A stretch of DNA of 64,000 nucleotides, taken from assembly GCA_964420285.1 (NCBI GenBank), contig CAYQTE010000002.1, positions 62,001-126,000 of the forward strand, written 5' to 3'. The DNA is from CAYQTE01 sp964420285. Its GTDB lineage: Bacteria > Planctomycetota > Phycisphaerae > Tepidisphaerales > Tepidisphaeraceae. Below are positions 18,043 to 26,601 of the stretch, one piece after another (position 1 is the stretch's first letter; each line of letters opens with the position of its first letter). The notes under the pieces are model-generated. The model saw only the letters and a program-made list of their open reading frames with translations, did no database searches and had not been told where the DNA came from. A program made the position numbers and the translations under genes.

Positions 18043-19281
18043 ATGCGACGACTGTTTCTCCGCGACTGCGCCCCCGGCGACGTGATCGAAGACGTTTGCG
18101 TCATCACCAACAAGCAGCTTTCCGCCACCAGCACGGGCAAATACTTCATCAAGGCGTTCGTCTCCGATCGAACGGCGCAGGTCACCGCCCGCATCTGGAA
18201 CGCCACGCGCGAGATGTTCAATTCGCTGCCGGAAAGCGGTTTCGTCCGCATCCGCGGCCGGGTTGAGAACTACCAGAACAATCTTCAGATCATCATCGAG
18301 CAGGCGGCGCCGGCGCGCGAGGGGACGTTCGACATATCCGACCTGATGCCGCACACGACGCGCGACATCGACGCGATGTGCCAGCGGCTTTTTGAATTGT
18401 GCCAGAGCATTCAGAACCGCCATCTCGCCGCCCTCGTGCAGGCGTATCTCGACGATGAAGACCTGATGAACAACTTCGCCAAGGCCCCGGCCGCGATGTC
18501 GTTTCACCACGCCTTTATCGGCGGGCTGCTGGAACACACGCTCAATGCGATGGAAGTGGCCGACGCGGTCTGCAAGTTCTATCCCGCATTGAATCGCGAT
18601 CTGGTCATCAGTGGAATCTTCCTTCACGACATCGCCAAGACCTGGGAACTGACCTACGACTGCGCGTTCGGCTACAGCGACGGCGGGCAGCTTGTCGGGC
18701 ACGTGGTCAAGGCGGCGATGTGGGTCGAGCAGAAGGCTCTGATCGCGCGGCAGACTCTCGGCGAGCCGATTCCCCAGCCGCTGATCGATGTCGTCGAGCA
18801 CATCATTCTCAGCCATCACGGCGTGCCGGAATTCGGCGCGGCGCGTCTTCCATCGACGCCGGAGGCGATAGCCGTCCACATGATCGAGAACCTGGACGCC
18901 AAGATGATGATGTCGCTCAGCGCCACGCGCGGCGAAGCCAGCACAAGCGGCGACGGCGCCTGGACCGAATATCTCAAGCCGCTGGGCGTTCGCATGTACA
19001 AGCCCGATGTCGCCCCCGCCGACGCAGATGAAGTCCCGCCGGATGATCGCCCCGCAGCGCCGGCCGCGGCATCTCCCGTCGCCTCAACCCCGCCGGCCGC
19101 ACAGCCCTGGTCCAAAGGCGCGCCCACCGGCAACGCCAACCGAACCTCCGCCAATCCCCGCCCGGCCAATGGCGATTCGGACAAGACCCGCCGCCCACCG
19201 GCCGAACCCACCCGCGACGAAAAAGGCCGGCCTGTCATTACCAATCCGCTGTTTGAGAAGATTCCGGATCGCAAGAAATAG
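18043..19281 (+). CDS. yhaM: 3'-5' exoribonuclease YhaM-type (OB fold plus HD domain)
   Basis: A 412-residue protein. Residues 10-95 form an OB-fold nucleic-acid-binding domain (GKYFIKAFVSDRTAQVTARIW, FVRIRGRVENYQNNLQIIIE). Residues 155-300 are an HD phosphohydrolase domain with HHAFIGGLLEHTLNA, FLHDIAKTWEL and a later ILSHHG, which supply the metal-binding His/Asp residues. This is the architecture of YhaM/Cbf1, a Mn2+-dependent exoribonuclease. The C-terminal 90 residues are a Pro/Ala-rich disordered tail absent from the Firmicutes protein. It is not obviously linked to its neighbours. Confidence 0.88.
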   Translation: MRRLFLRDCAPGDVIEDVCVITNKQLSATSTGKYFIKAFVSDRTAQVTARIWNATREMFNSLPESGFVRIRGRVENYQNNLQIIIEQAAPAREGTFDISDLMPHTTRDIDAMCQRLFELCQSIQNRHLAALVQAYLDDEDLMNNFAKAPAAMSFHHAFIGGLLEHTLNAMEVADAVCKFYPALNRDLVISGIFLHDIAKTWELTYDCAFGYSDGGQLVGHVVKAAMWVEQKALIARQTLGEPIPQPLIDVVEHIILSHHGVPEFGAARLPSTPEAIAVHMIENLDAKMMMSLSATRGEASTSGDGAWTEYLKPLGVRMYKPDVAPADADEVPPDDRPAAPAAASPVASTPPAAQPWSKGAPTGNANRTSANPRPANGDSDKTRRPPAEPTRDEKGRPVITNPLFEKIPDRKK

Positions 19282-19289
19282 CCGATTCG

Positions 19290-19964
19290 TCAGTCCTCGA
19301 TTGGCCCAAGCGTTTCTTCTATAACGCTGCGAACATCATCTTCATCGAATCCCCGTCGAGTCAGCATACCGGCCAGGCGCTGGCGCGCGTTCTTCGGAGG
19401 CAGTTTCTTCAGGCGGGGCAATTGTCGGCGGGCCAGATCGAGGGCGACGGCCAGGCGGGCATCGGGGGCGTAAGTCTGGCGCACCGCATCGGCGGCGATG
19501 TCCTCGGAGACTCCGCTGCGTTGCAGATCGGCCAGCACGCGGGCCGGGCCGTGGTGGGCGTGGCGGGCGGAGGATTCGGCCTTGGCTTTGGCGAAATTGG
19601 CGTCGTTCAGGACATTGCGGCGGATCAGGTCGTCAATGACGGATTGCACAACATCCGGCTCGAAACGGCGGTTGAGCTTGGCGGCCAGTTCCGCCCGGCC
19701 GTGATCGCGCGCGGCGAGGATACGCAATGCTGACGCACGGCATTTGCTCTGGCGTGCGATCTCGTCGATGCGGTCACGCAGTTCCGGCGTAAGTTCGATG
19801 CCGACGCGCAAAGATAGACGTTCGACGGCAATGGCCGGGCAGAAAAATGCCGGCCCGCGGCTCAGCAATATCCGGCAGCGTCCGCGCACGGTTGGACTAA
19901 TCCGGCTGATGACATCGGATTCTCCCTCGCTCCCCATCTCCCATTCTCCTGCTCTGGACTGCAC
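19290..19964 (-). CDS. recX: Regulatory protein RecX
   Basis: RecX binds and modulates RecA filaments. The three-helix repeats typical of the family are visible: ALRILAARDHGRAELAAKLNRRF, VQSVIDDLIRRNVLNDANFAKAKAE, and the C-terminal ARQRLAGMLTRRGFDEDDVRSVIEE, each given in part. The first 50 or so residues are not conserved in character and the true start may be downstream of 19964. The gene begins directly after the ffh stop, so it is co-transcribed with ffh and not with recA, which is absent from the window. Confidence 0.82.
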   Translation of the reverse strand: MQSRAGEWEMGSEGESDVISRISPTVRGRCRILLSRGPAFFCPAIAVERLSLRVGIELTPELRDRIDEIARQSKCRASALRILAARDHGRAELAAKLNRRFEPDVVQSVIDDLIRRNVLNDANFAKAKAESSARHAHHGPARVLADLQRSGVSEDIAADAVRQTYAPDARLAVALDLARRQLPRLKKLPPKNARQRLAGMLTRRGFDEDDVRSVIEETLGPIED

Positions 19965-21437
19965 TCAGCGGCGTTTCTTCTTTTTGTTGCGGTCCTTCTT
20001 TTCCATGAAGCCGGATTTCTTGGTCTTGAGGATCGAACCCGGCCGCGCGCCCATCGAGGAAAGGTCGCCGGACATGAGGCCCTTGAGCAATTTCAACCGG
20101 CCGAGCATGCCGCCGCCGCCCATCGATCGGAACACGTCGCGGGTCATTTCAAATTGCTTGATGAAATGGCCGACGTCGTTGAGTTCGACCCCCGCGCCGC
20201 GCGCGATGCGGCGGCGGCGTCCGCCGTCGAGGAGGTCGGGATTCTTGCGCTCGCCGCGGGTCATGGAATCGTAGATGGCGCGCATCTGCTTGAGCTGCTG
20301 CTCGACGTCGCCCTCGCCCATGTTCATCTGTTTGGTCAGCTCGCTCATGCCGGGGATCATGCCCATGACCTTGCCGACCGAGCCGAGCTTGTTCACCTGG
20401 GCCATCTGAGCCATGAAATCGTCGAGGCTGAACTTTCCCTTCTCCATTTTTTCCTGGAGACGGGCGGCCTCGTCGGCGTCGAACTTGGTCTGCGCCTCGG
20501 TCACAAGGCCGACAATGTCGCCCATGCCGAGAATGCGCGACGCCATGCCCTCGGGCCGGAATTCCTCCAGGCGATCCAGCTTCTCGCCGACGCCCAGGAA
20601 CTTGATCGGTTTGCCGGTGACCATCTTGGCTGACAGCAGAGCACCGCCGCGCGTGTCGCTGTCGAGCTTGGTAAGGATCAGGCCGTCCAACTCGAGTTGC
20701 TCGTTGAAGGCCTTGGCGCTGTTGACGGCATCCTGGCCGCTCATCGAGTCCAGAACCAGGTAAATCTGGCTGGGATGCAGAAGCGAGTTGATCTCGCGCA
20801 GCTCGCCCATGAGGGCGTCGTCGATATGCAGACGGCCGGCGGTATCGAGAATGACGACATCCCGGCCGGTGCTTTTGGCCTGAGCGATGGCGGCGCGGCA
20901 GACGGCGACGGCCGCACCCCGCGCCACCTGGCCATGCGGGGCGATCTTGGTGTCATCGGTATAAACCGGCACACCGGCCTGTTCGCCGACGACGCGCAAC
21001 TGTTCGACGGCGCCGGGCCGTTGCAGGTCGGCCGCCGCCAGCATGGGCTGATGTCCGCGCGACACCAGATACATCGCCAGTTTGCCGCAGGTGGTGGTTT
21101 TGCCCGAGCCCTGCAGGCCGCACATCATGATGATCGTCGGGCCGGGCTGGACGAAATAAATCCGCGTATCGACCGGACCGAGCAGCCCGACCAGTTCGTC
21201 GTAGACGATCTTCACCATGAGCTGCCCGGGCTGGAGGCTCTTGATGACTTCCTGGCCGACGGCCTTGGTGATCACGCGTTCGCAGAAATCGTTGACGACC
21301 TTGAAATTGACATCGGCGTCGAGAAGTGCGGCGCGGACCTCGCGCATGGAATCGCGGATGTTCTCCTCGCTGATCCGCCCGCGCCCGGACAGACCGCGAA
21401 AGACATCGGAAAATTTCTGACTGAGCTGGTCAAACAT
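19965..21437 (-). CDS. ffh: Signal recognition particle protein Ffh
   Basis: Ffh binds 4.5S RNA and signal sequences of nascent membrane and secreted proteins and delivers them to FtsY. The 490-residue protein has the N domain (residues 1-90), the G domain with P-loop GLQGSGKTTTCGKLA (about 107-120), AAADLQRPGA, DTAGRLHID and TKLDSDTRGG, and the Met-rich M domain (KVMGMIPGMSELTKQMNMGEG, SMTRGERKNPDLLDGGRRRRIARGAG in parts) that holds RNA and signal peptide. The C-terminus is very basic (KKDRNKKKKRR). It is the first gene of an ffh-recX unit. Confidence 0.97.
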   Translation of the reverse strand: MFDQLSQKFSDVFRGLSGRGRISEENIRDSMREVRAALLDADVNFKVVNDFCERVITKAVGQEVIKSLQPGQLMVKIVYDELVGLLGPVDTRIYFVQPGPTIIMMCGLQGSGKTTTCGKLAMYLVSRGHQPMLAAADLQRPGAVEQLRVVGEQAGVPVYTDDTKIAPHGQVARGAAVAVCRAAIAQAKSTGRDVVILDTAGRLHIDDALMGELREINSLLHPSQIYLVLDSMSGQDAVNSAKAFNEQLELDGLILTKLDSDTRGGALLSAKMVTGKPIKFLGVGEKLDRLEEFRPEGMASRILGMGDIVGLVTEAQTKFDADEAARLQEKMEKGKFSLDDFMAQMAQVNKLGSVGKVMGMIPGMSELTKQMNMGEGDVEQQLKQMRAIYDSMTRGERKNPDLLDGGRRRRIARGAGVELNDVGHFIKQFEMTRDVFRSMGGGGMLGRLKLLKGLMSGDLSSMGARPGSILKTKKSGFMEKKDRNKKKKRR

Positions 21438-21603
21438 AGTAGCCTCAATCCATCGAGGTGCGGATCATAATGCAAACGGGAATGCGAATAAACCGCCAAC
21501 CCGCCAAGATCGCCAAGGAGGAGAATAGGCAAAAAACGGCTCGGATAATCGGTTTGGCGCGGCGCGCTTGCCTCGGATTGGTCCCACGGCTAGTTTGTCG
21601 GCG

Positions 21604-22302
21604 ATGCAGCATTGGCCGGCGGCGGTTTTGTTTGATTTTGACGGCGTGATCGTGAACAGCGAGCCGCTGCACTTCTTTGCCTTCAAGGAAGTGCTGGCGC
21701 ACGAGAAGATCGAACTGAGCGAAGAAGAATATTACCGCCAGTTGATCGGATTCGACGATCGCGGCGGGTTCAAACACGTCTTCCAGACCCGCGGCCTGCC
21801 GCTCGATCCGCCGCTGCTCCTGCGGCTGATGACGCGCAAGAGCGAGGTGATGATGGAACTGATCGAGCGGCGGCAATACGCGGCCCTGCCCGGCGTCGAG
21901 GGATTTGTGCGCGGTCTGTGGCGCAGATATCCACTGGGCATCTGCTCGGGCGCCCTGCGCGAGGAAATCGAGGCCATGCTCGAAGGCGTCAGCCTCCGCG
22001 ATTGCTTCAGCGTCATCGTCGCCGCCGAGGATGTCACCGTCGGCAAGCCCGATCCCAGCGGCTATATCAAGACCATGCACATGCTGGGCGAGCGGAGCGG
22101 CGCGGCCCTCAAGCCGGCGGATTGCCTGGTGATCGAGGATGCGCCCAGCGTCTGCCGGTCGGTTCGCAAGGTCGGGTTTCCCGTGCTGGCCGTCGCCAGC
22201 AGTTACCCGATCGAGCAGTTGACCGATGCGGACTGGGCGGTGCGGACGCTGGACACGGCGGCCGTGCATGCGAAAATCCCGCAGTTGAAGTTTCTGGTCT
22301 GA
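21604..22302 (+). CDS. HAD-superfamily hydrolase, beta-phosphoglucomutase-like
   Basis: A 232-residue protein with motif I DFDGVIVNSEPLH (nucleophile Asp near residue 11), motif II ICSGA, motif III lysine in VGKPDPSGY, and motif IV VIEDAPSVCRS. The cap is the helical subclass I type, as in beta-phosphoglucomutase and phosphoglycolate phosphatase relatives. Substrate is a small phosphorylated metabolite, not determinable here. ATG at 21604 is chosen because it immediately precedes the conserved strand; a TTG at 21568 would add 12 unconserved residues. Confidence 0.85.
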   Translation: MQHWPAAVLFDFDGVIVNSEPLHFFAFKEVLAHEKIELSEEEYYRQLIGFDDRGGFKHVFQTRGLPLDPPLLLRLMTRKSEVMMELIERRQYAALPGVEGFVRGLWRRYPLGICSGALREEIEAMLEGVSLRDCFSVIVAAEDVTVGKPDPSGYIKTMHMLGERSGAALKPADCLVIEDAPSVCRSVRKVGFPVLAVASSYPIEQLTDADWAVRTLDTAAVHAKIPQLKFLV

Positions 22303-22338
22303 GCCGAGCCTCAAAACCTCGTGCAAACGGAGCGAACG

Positions 22339-22683
22339 ATGAGCGGACGAACTGGAATCGGATGGCGGTTGGGTCTGTGGGCGACAGTGTTTTTGCCGGC
22401 CATGGCGCCGCTTGGCGCCGCGACGGTCCCGACCACGACCGACATCACGCTCGACATCGATGCCCATCACGCGGCGCTGCCGGCCAGCGCGATGCCGGTG
22501 CTCAGTTCGCCCGACGCATGGGCAGGTGCGATGACGATCGTGATCCTGGCGATGTTCGCGATGGCGGCGGTGATCGGTCCGGTGGCGACGGCGAATATGG
22601 GACAGGAAGTTCCCGACTCCGCCGGCCACGGTCACGACGATTCACATGCGGATGCGCACGATCCTTCGCATGGGCATCATTAG
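22339..22683 (+). CDS. Small membrane protein with His/Asp-rich tail
   Basis: A 114-residue protein of unknown function. A signal-like segment (LGLWATVFLPAMAPLGAA) is followed by a short periplasmic part, a second hydrophobic helix (MTIVILAMFAMAAVIGPVA) and a C-terminal tail GHGHDDSHADAHDPSHGHH, which could bind metal ions. GGAG precedes the ATG. Its TAG stop codon (22681-22683) is partly made by the left end of the palindromic element that begins at 22682, so the present C-terminus may result from the insertion. Confidence 0.6.
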   Translation: MSGRTGIGWRLGLWATVFLPAMAPLGAATVPTTTDITLDIDAHHAALPASAMPVLSSPDAWAGAMTIVILAMFAMAAVIGPVATANMGQEVPDSAGHGHDDSHADAHDPSHGHH

Positions 22684-22845
22684 CAGCCTGTGGCAAAAGT
22701 CGCACGGGCCGATCTTGCGTCTTTGCCCTTGGCCCTTCGTTGTCGAAACTCAGCGTATTTCATTGCAATACTCTTCGTTTCTCCGCCTCGATCCAAGGGC
22801 AAATCCGCGGCGCTCGGCCTCGCGGGACTTTTGCCACAGGCTGCT
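22682..22845. mobile_element. MITE-like 164-bp palindromic element
   Basis: Perfect 20-bp terminal inverted repeats at 22682-22701 (starting AGCAGCCTGTGG) and 22826-22845. Inside, TTTGCCCTTGG (22722-22732) pairs with CCAAGGGCAAA (22793-22803), and GTATT (22755-22759) with AATAC (22767-22771), all sharing one centre near 22763. The whole element could fold into a single long hairpin. It has no coding capacity and sits between two convergent genes. No target-site duplication is clear. A miniature transposable element is the best reading; a large bidirectional terminator or a structured RNA is possible. Confidence 0.65.
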
Positions 22846-22871
22846 GGCGGGTATCGCCGGCCGGGGTCAAG

Positions 22872-23684
22872 TCAGTGCTGTTGCGCATCCGTCGAGCCAA
22901 TGGCGTCGGTGCGGTTGTCGTCCAGCGGCGTATGGATCAGCACCGGCCTGTCGCCGATGGCGGTCTGGCCGCCCATCAGGTGATCGTCGGGCGTGATGCC
23001 CAGTTGGCGAAGGGCCGCGTTCACCTGCGGGTCGTTCTGGTTCTGCCGGTAGGCTTCGCGGAGCAGGGTGACGGCCGATTGCGACTGATTGAGCTGGACC
23101 AGGTACAGGCCGTATTCCTTGTTGATGTCGAAATCATGGGGCGACATCAGCAGTGCGGTGCGATAATTTTGAATGGCCGAATCGGCATCGGAGCGATATC
23201 GGAAGCTCCGCGCGACGATGCGGTATTCCTCGCCGGAGCGATCCTGCTGCGCCTGCTGGATGAGCAGGTTGGTCTGAGCCTGGCTGGGATCGGCATCGGC
23301 CAGCAGGCGGGCCAGGTGATTCATGGCCTGTTCGTGAAAGGCGGTGTCTTCGCGGCCGGGCAGGGTCTTGGCCATCTCGGTCAGACACGCCTTGTACGAA
23401 TGGGCGGCCAGATCGTACTGCTTGTTCATCTCGTAGCATTCGCCGAGGTAGAACTGAGACTGATAATTGGTCGGATCCTGCCGGACGGAGTTCTGGAACG
23501 AACCTGTGGCATCGACCCAGTCATTGTCGTTGAGCTGGCTGATTCCCTGGCGCTGGGAATCCTTGGAATAGGTGATCATGTCGGTATTGCATCCGACAAG
23601 GGTGAGGAACAATCCACCCCAGGCCACGACGCTCAAGATACGACGGGTAACGCCCAACGGTGACGTGATCACGGCTACCTCCAT
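22872..23684 (-). CDS. TPR-containing lipoprotein
   Basis: From ATG at 23684 the product is 270 residues, with a basic start, a hydrophobic helix (ILSVVAWGGLFLTLVGC) and a lipobox LVGC whose Cys would be lipidated. Residues 45-220 hold TPR-like units (DATGSFQNSVRQDPTNYQSQFYLGECYEM in part, DSAIQNYRTALLMSPHDFDINKEYGLYL in part). The gene is divergent from the mla operon and may share its control region; a role in envelope assembly is a guess. A longer open frame upstream of 23684 lacks coding character. Confidence 0.78.
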   Translation of the reverse strand: MEVAVITSPLGVTRRILSVVAWGGLFLTLVGCNTDMITYSKDSQRQGISQLNDNDWVDATGSFQNSVRQDPTNYQSQFYLGECYEMNKQYDLAAHSYKACLTEMAKTLPGREDTAFHEQAMNHLARLLADADPSQAQTNLLIQQAQQDRSGEEYRIVARSFRYRSDADSAIQNYRTALLMSPHDFDINKEYGLYLVQLNQSQSAVTLLREAYRQNQNDPQVNAALRQLGITPDDHLMGGQTAIGDRPVLIHTPLDDNRTDAIGSTDAQQH

Positions 23685-23877
23685 GTAGCAAAGGCTCCAT
23701 CCTGGCCCGGCTTCGATCAGCGGCCGATGCCGCGACTTTTCCGGATAACGATGCACCACCTTACCCAAATTTCCGCCCGCTGCAAGTGTCCACGCGCAGA
23801 AATTGCTAATCGAGCGCAAATACAATGCGCGGCACAAAATTGCCTGCCTTGCCCCCGACTCGTATCATCCCAAACCC

Positions 23878-24690
23878 ATGACCATGCTTGAGCGACTGGA
23901 TCGCGGCACGCGAGGATCCCTTTCGGGCTTCGGGGATTTCTGTGTTTTCGCGTCGCGGACCTTCCTGTGGTTGACCGGCCTGCTGCGCTGGAAAAATCTG
24001 CGACTGCTCTGGCCGCAGTTGTACGACATCGGCGTCTCCTCCGTCCCGGTCATCGTGCTCACCGGGGCGTTCATCGGCATGGTGCTCGCCGTCGAGACCT
24101 TTCCACAGTTCAAGGCGATCGGCCTTCAGGACAACCTCGGCACCGTCATCATCCTGTCGGTGGTGCAGCAGATCGGCCCGGTGCTGACGGCGGTGATGAT
24201 CGCCGGGCGAATCGGCTGCGCGCTGACGGCCGAACTGGGAACCATGAACGTCACCGAGCAACTGGACGCCCTGACGGTCATGGGCGCCGATCCGATCCGA
24301 TATCTGGTCGTGCCCCGGTTCATGGCCTGCGTGCTGCTGGCGCCGGTGCTGACGCTCTACAGCGACATCGCGGGGATCATCGGCGGATGGGTGGTTTCCG
24401 TGTGGGTGTCGGGAATTCCCAACGGCCTGTTCTGGCAGCACGCCCAGGCCGGCACCGGCATGTGGTCGATCAACGAGGGGCTGATCAAGAGCATCATCTT
24501 CGGCGCGCTGATCGGATTGATCAGTTGCTACAAGGGATTCCGCTGCGGTCCCGGCGCCAGCGGCGTGGGGCGCGCCTGCACCGAGAGCTTCGTCACCGCC
24601 TTCGTCATGATCATCATGGTCGATTTCATCTTCGCCAAGGTGGCCAAGGACCTGTACCAGGCGCTCTACGGCGTAACCAGCATTATATGA
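23878..24690 (+). CDS. mlaE: MlaE-type ABC transporter permease
   Basis: A 270-residue membrane permease for lipid transport across the envelope. About five hydrophobic helices are visible, along with the family segments VSSVPVIVLTGAFIGMVLAVE, GTVIILSVVQQIGPVLTAVMIAGRIG and ELGTMNVTEQLDALTVMGADP, each given in part. ATG at 23878 is chosen, with ATG at 23884 close by. It is the first gene of mlaE-mlaF-mlaD and overlaps mlaF by ATGA. In Gram-negative bacteria this complex maintains outer-membrane lipid asymmetry, which implies an outer membrane here. Confidence 0.92.
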   Translation: MTMLERLDRGTRGSLSGFGDFCVFASRTFLWLTGLLRWKNLRLLWPQLYDIGVSSVPVIVLTGAFIGMVLAVETFPQFKAIGLQDNLGTVIILSVVQQIGPVLTAVMIAGRIGCALTAELGTMNVTEQLDALTVMGADPIRYLVVPRFMACVLLAPVLTLYSDIAGIIGGWVVSVWVSGIPNGLFWQHAQAGTGMWSINEGLIKSIIFGALIGLISCYKGFRCGPGASGVGRACTESFVTAFVMIIMVDFIFAKVAKDLYQALYGVTSII

Positions 24691-25511
24691 GCACCGTACC
24701 GCCCAGAGCCGTGCCCACCCAACCGCCCGCCGCTGCGCCGCCGGTGCTGACCGCCGAGCCGATCGTCGAACTGCGCGATATCTGCAAGCGGTTCGGCCGG
24801 CTGGTGGTTCTGGACGACGTGAGCCTCAAGGTCGAGAAGGGCAAGTGCCTGATCGTCATCGGCGCCAGCGGCAGCGGCAAGAGCGTGCTGCTCAAGCACA
24901 TCGTCGGCCTGCTGAAGCCCGATCGCGGCGAGGTCTGGTTTTCCGGCCAGCGCATCGACAACATGGCCGCGAGGAAATTTCAGGCCGTGCGCGGAAATTT
25001 CGGATTCCTCTTCCAGTCGGGCGCGCTGTTCGACTCGATGACCGTCAGCCAGAACGTCGCGTTTCCCCTGGTCGAACACACGCGCAAAAGCCCCGGTGAG
25101 ATCGATGACATCGTGCGCCACAAACTGGCCATGGTGGGACTGCCGGACATCGGCGCCAAATGGCCGGCCGAATTGTCCGGCGGCCAGCGCAAACGCGTCG
25201 CCCTGGCCCGGGCCATCGCCCTGGATCCGGAAGTGATTCTCTACGACGAGCCGACGACCGGCCTGGACCCGATCCGCTCGGACATCATCAATGAGCTGAT
25301 CATCAAGCTGCAACAAGAGTTGCACGTCACCAGCATCGTCGTGACGCACGACATGGCCAGCGCCTTCAAGATCGCCGACCGGATCGTCATGCTCTACGAA
25401 AGCAAACTCGTGTTCGATGGAACGCCCCGGCAGGTTCAGGAAACCGGCAACGATATCGTGCATCGCTTCGTGATCGGCCGGGCGACCCCCGAGGAACTGG
25501 CCTCACTGTGA
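24687..25511 (+). CDS. mlaF: MlaF-type ABC transporter ATP-binding protein
   Basis: A 274-residue ATPase that drives the MlaE permease. It has Walker A GASGSGKS (about residues 58-65), Q-loop LFQSGALFDSMTV, signature LSGGQRKRVALARA, Walker B VILYDEPTTGLDP and H-loop VVTHD. The FQSGALFDSMTVxxNVAFPL wording is typical of the MCE/Mla branch. A Pro/Ala-rich 25-residue N-terminal extension precedes the fold. It is translationally coupled to mlaE (ATGA) and followed 48 bases later by mlaD. Confidence 0.93.
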   Translation: MSTVPPRAVPTQPPAAAPPVLTAEPIVELRDICKRFGRLVVLDDVSLKVEKGKCLIVIGASGSGKSVLLKHIVGLLKPDRGEVWFSGQRIDNMAARKFQAVRGNFGFLFQSGALFDSMTVSQNVAFPLVEHTRKSPGEIDDIVRHKLAMVGLPDIGAKWPAELSGGQRKRVALARAIALDPEVILYDEPTTGLDPIRSDIINELIIKLQQELHVTSIVVTHDMASAFKIADRIVMLYESKLVFDGTPRQVQETGNDIVHRFVIGRATPEELASL

Positions 25512-25559
25512 TTTTTTGCCCGACACGCGGCTTGCGTGTCTCAAGGAAGGTGATCGATT

Positions 25560-26576
25560 ATGTCCTCGACGGCTCGAAACACCGCGGTGGGATTGACGGT
25601 TCTTGTCGCGGCCGTTGTGTTCGGCTGGATGCTTCTGCGCTTCGGCCGCAAGAGCGTTGAAGTCTTCTCCAAGCCGCAGATGGCCATTCATCTCAAGGCC
25701 GATCGCGCCGACGGGCTGGCCGAAGGTTCGGCCATCAGCTACCTGGGAGTCACCGTCGGCCGGGTGACGTCGCTGTATCTCGACACCTCCCCGTCGCATC
25801 AGGGCGTCACCATGGAAGCGATGGTCGACACCGTGCCGGGAATCCCCGACAACGTCGTCGGCCACGTGCGCCCCCAGAGCTACATCAGCAGCGGCGCCAC
25901 CGTCAGCCTGGAAACCGACGGCCCGCCGTCGATGACCATGCTCAAGCCCGACGCCACGGTCCCGACCGAATACGTGGGCAATGTGCTGTTCCCCAAGGAA
26001 TTCCTGGACGCCGCCCACGAAGCGCAGCAGTTTATTGCTGAGGTCAGCAATTCTCACCTTGTCGAACACCTGGATGTCACTGTCAGAACCACGACCGACG
26101 AACTGACCAAGGCCGGCGTTGCCATCGACTCGATTCAGCAGGTGGTCGGCAATCCCAAGCTGCAGAGCGACCTGGTCGACGCCGTCGACAGCATTCGCCA
26201 GAGCGCCGATTCCGCCAGGCGCATCACCGCCAATCTGGATGCCTTCACCGGCAAGCAGTTGCCGCAATTGTCCGATCACCTCAACCAGACCCTGGCCAGC
26301 GCCGACACCACCATCAAGACCACCAACGACAGCGTCTCTCAGATCACGCGCCAGGTGGACGACCGCATGGAACAGATCAACAAACTGCTGGACCAGACCA
26401 CCCAGATCGCCGCCAAGGTCAACGCCGGCCAGGGCACGGCCGGCGCCCTGGTCAACGATCCCAAGCTCTACGACAATCTCGTCGAGTCCACCAAACAACT
26501 GGATGCCACCATCACCGACCTCAAGCGCCTGATCGAACAATGGGAACAGGAAGGCGTCACACTGAAGGTGAAATGA
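25560..26576 (+). CDS. mlaD: MlaD/MCE-domain substrate-binding protein
   Basis: A 338-residue protein anchored by one N-terminal helix (VGLTVLVAAVVFGWMLL). An MCE domain covers residues 35-130 (HLKADRADGLAEGSAISYLGV, VTSLYLDT). A long predicted coiled-coil region follows (TNDSVSQITRQVDDRMEQINKLLDQ in part), as in MCE proteins that form a lipid tunnel. MCE subunits collect lipid at the periplasmic side of the permease. The mla set here lacks visible mlaB and mlaC genes; the divergent lipoprotein could take part, but that is inference. Confidence 0.9.
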   Translation: MSSTARNTAVGLTVLVAAVVFGWMLLRFGRKSVEVFSKPQMAIHLKADRADGLAEGSAISYLGVTVGRVTSLYLDTSPSHQGVTMEAMVDTVPGIPDNVVGHVRPQSYISSGATVSLETDGPPSMTMLKPDATVPTEYVGNVLFPKEFLDAAHEAQQFIAEVSNSHLVEHLDVTVRTTTDELTKAGVAIDSIQQVVGNPKLQSDLVDAVDSIRQSADSARRITANLDAFTGKQLPQLSDHLNQTLASADTTIKTTNDSVSQITRQVDDRMEQINKLLDQTTQIAAKVNAGQGTAGALVNDPKLYDNLVESTKQLDATITDLKRLIEQWEQEGVTLKVK

Positions 26577-26601
26577 CCCTTTGCAACTCCCGCAGTTGCA
26601 A

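Noticed and set aside
23967..24686. Upstream extension of the mlaF reading frame into mlaE
   Set aside because: The 240 extra codons are an Arg-rich shadow of mlaE. The real start is the ATG at 24687 overlapping the mlaE stop.
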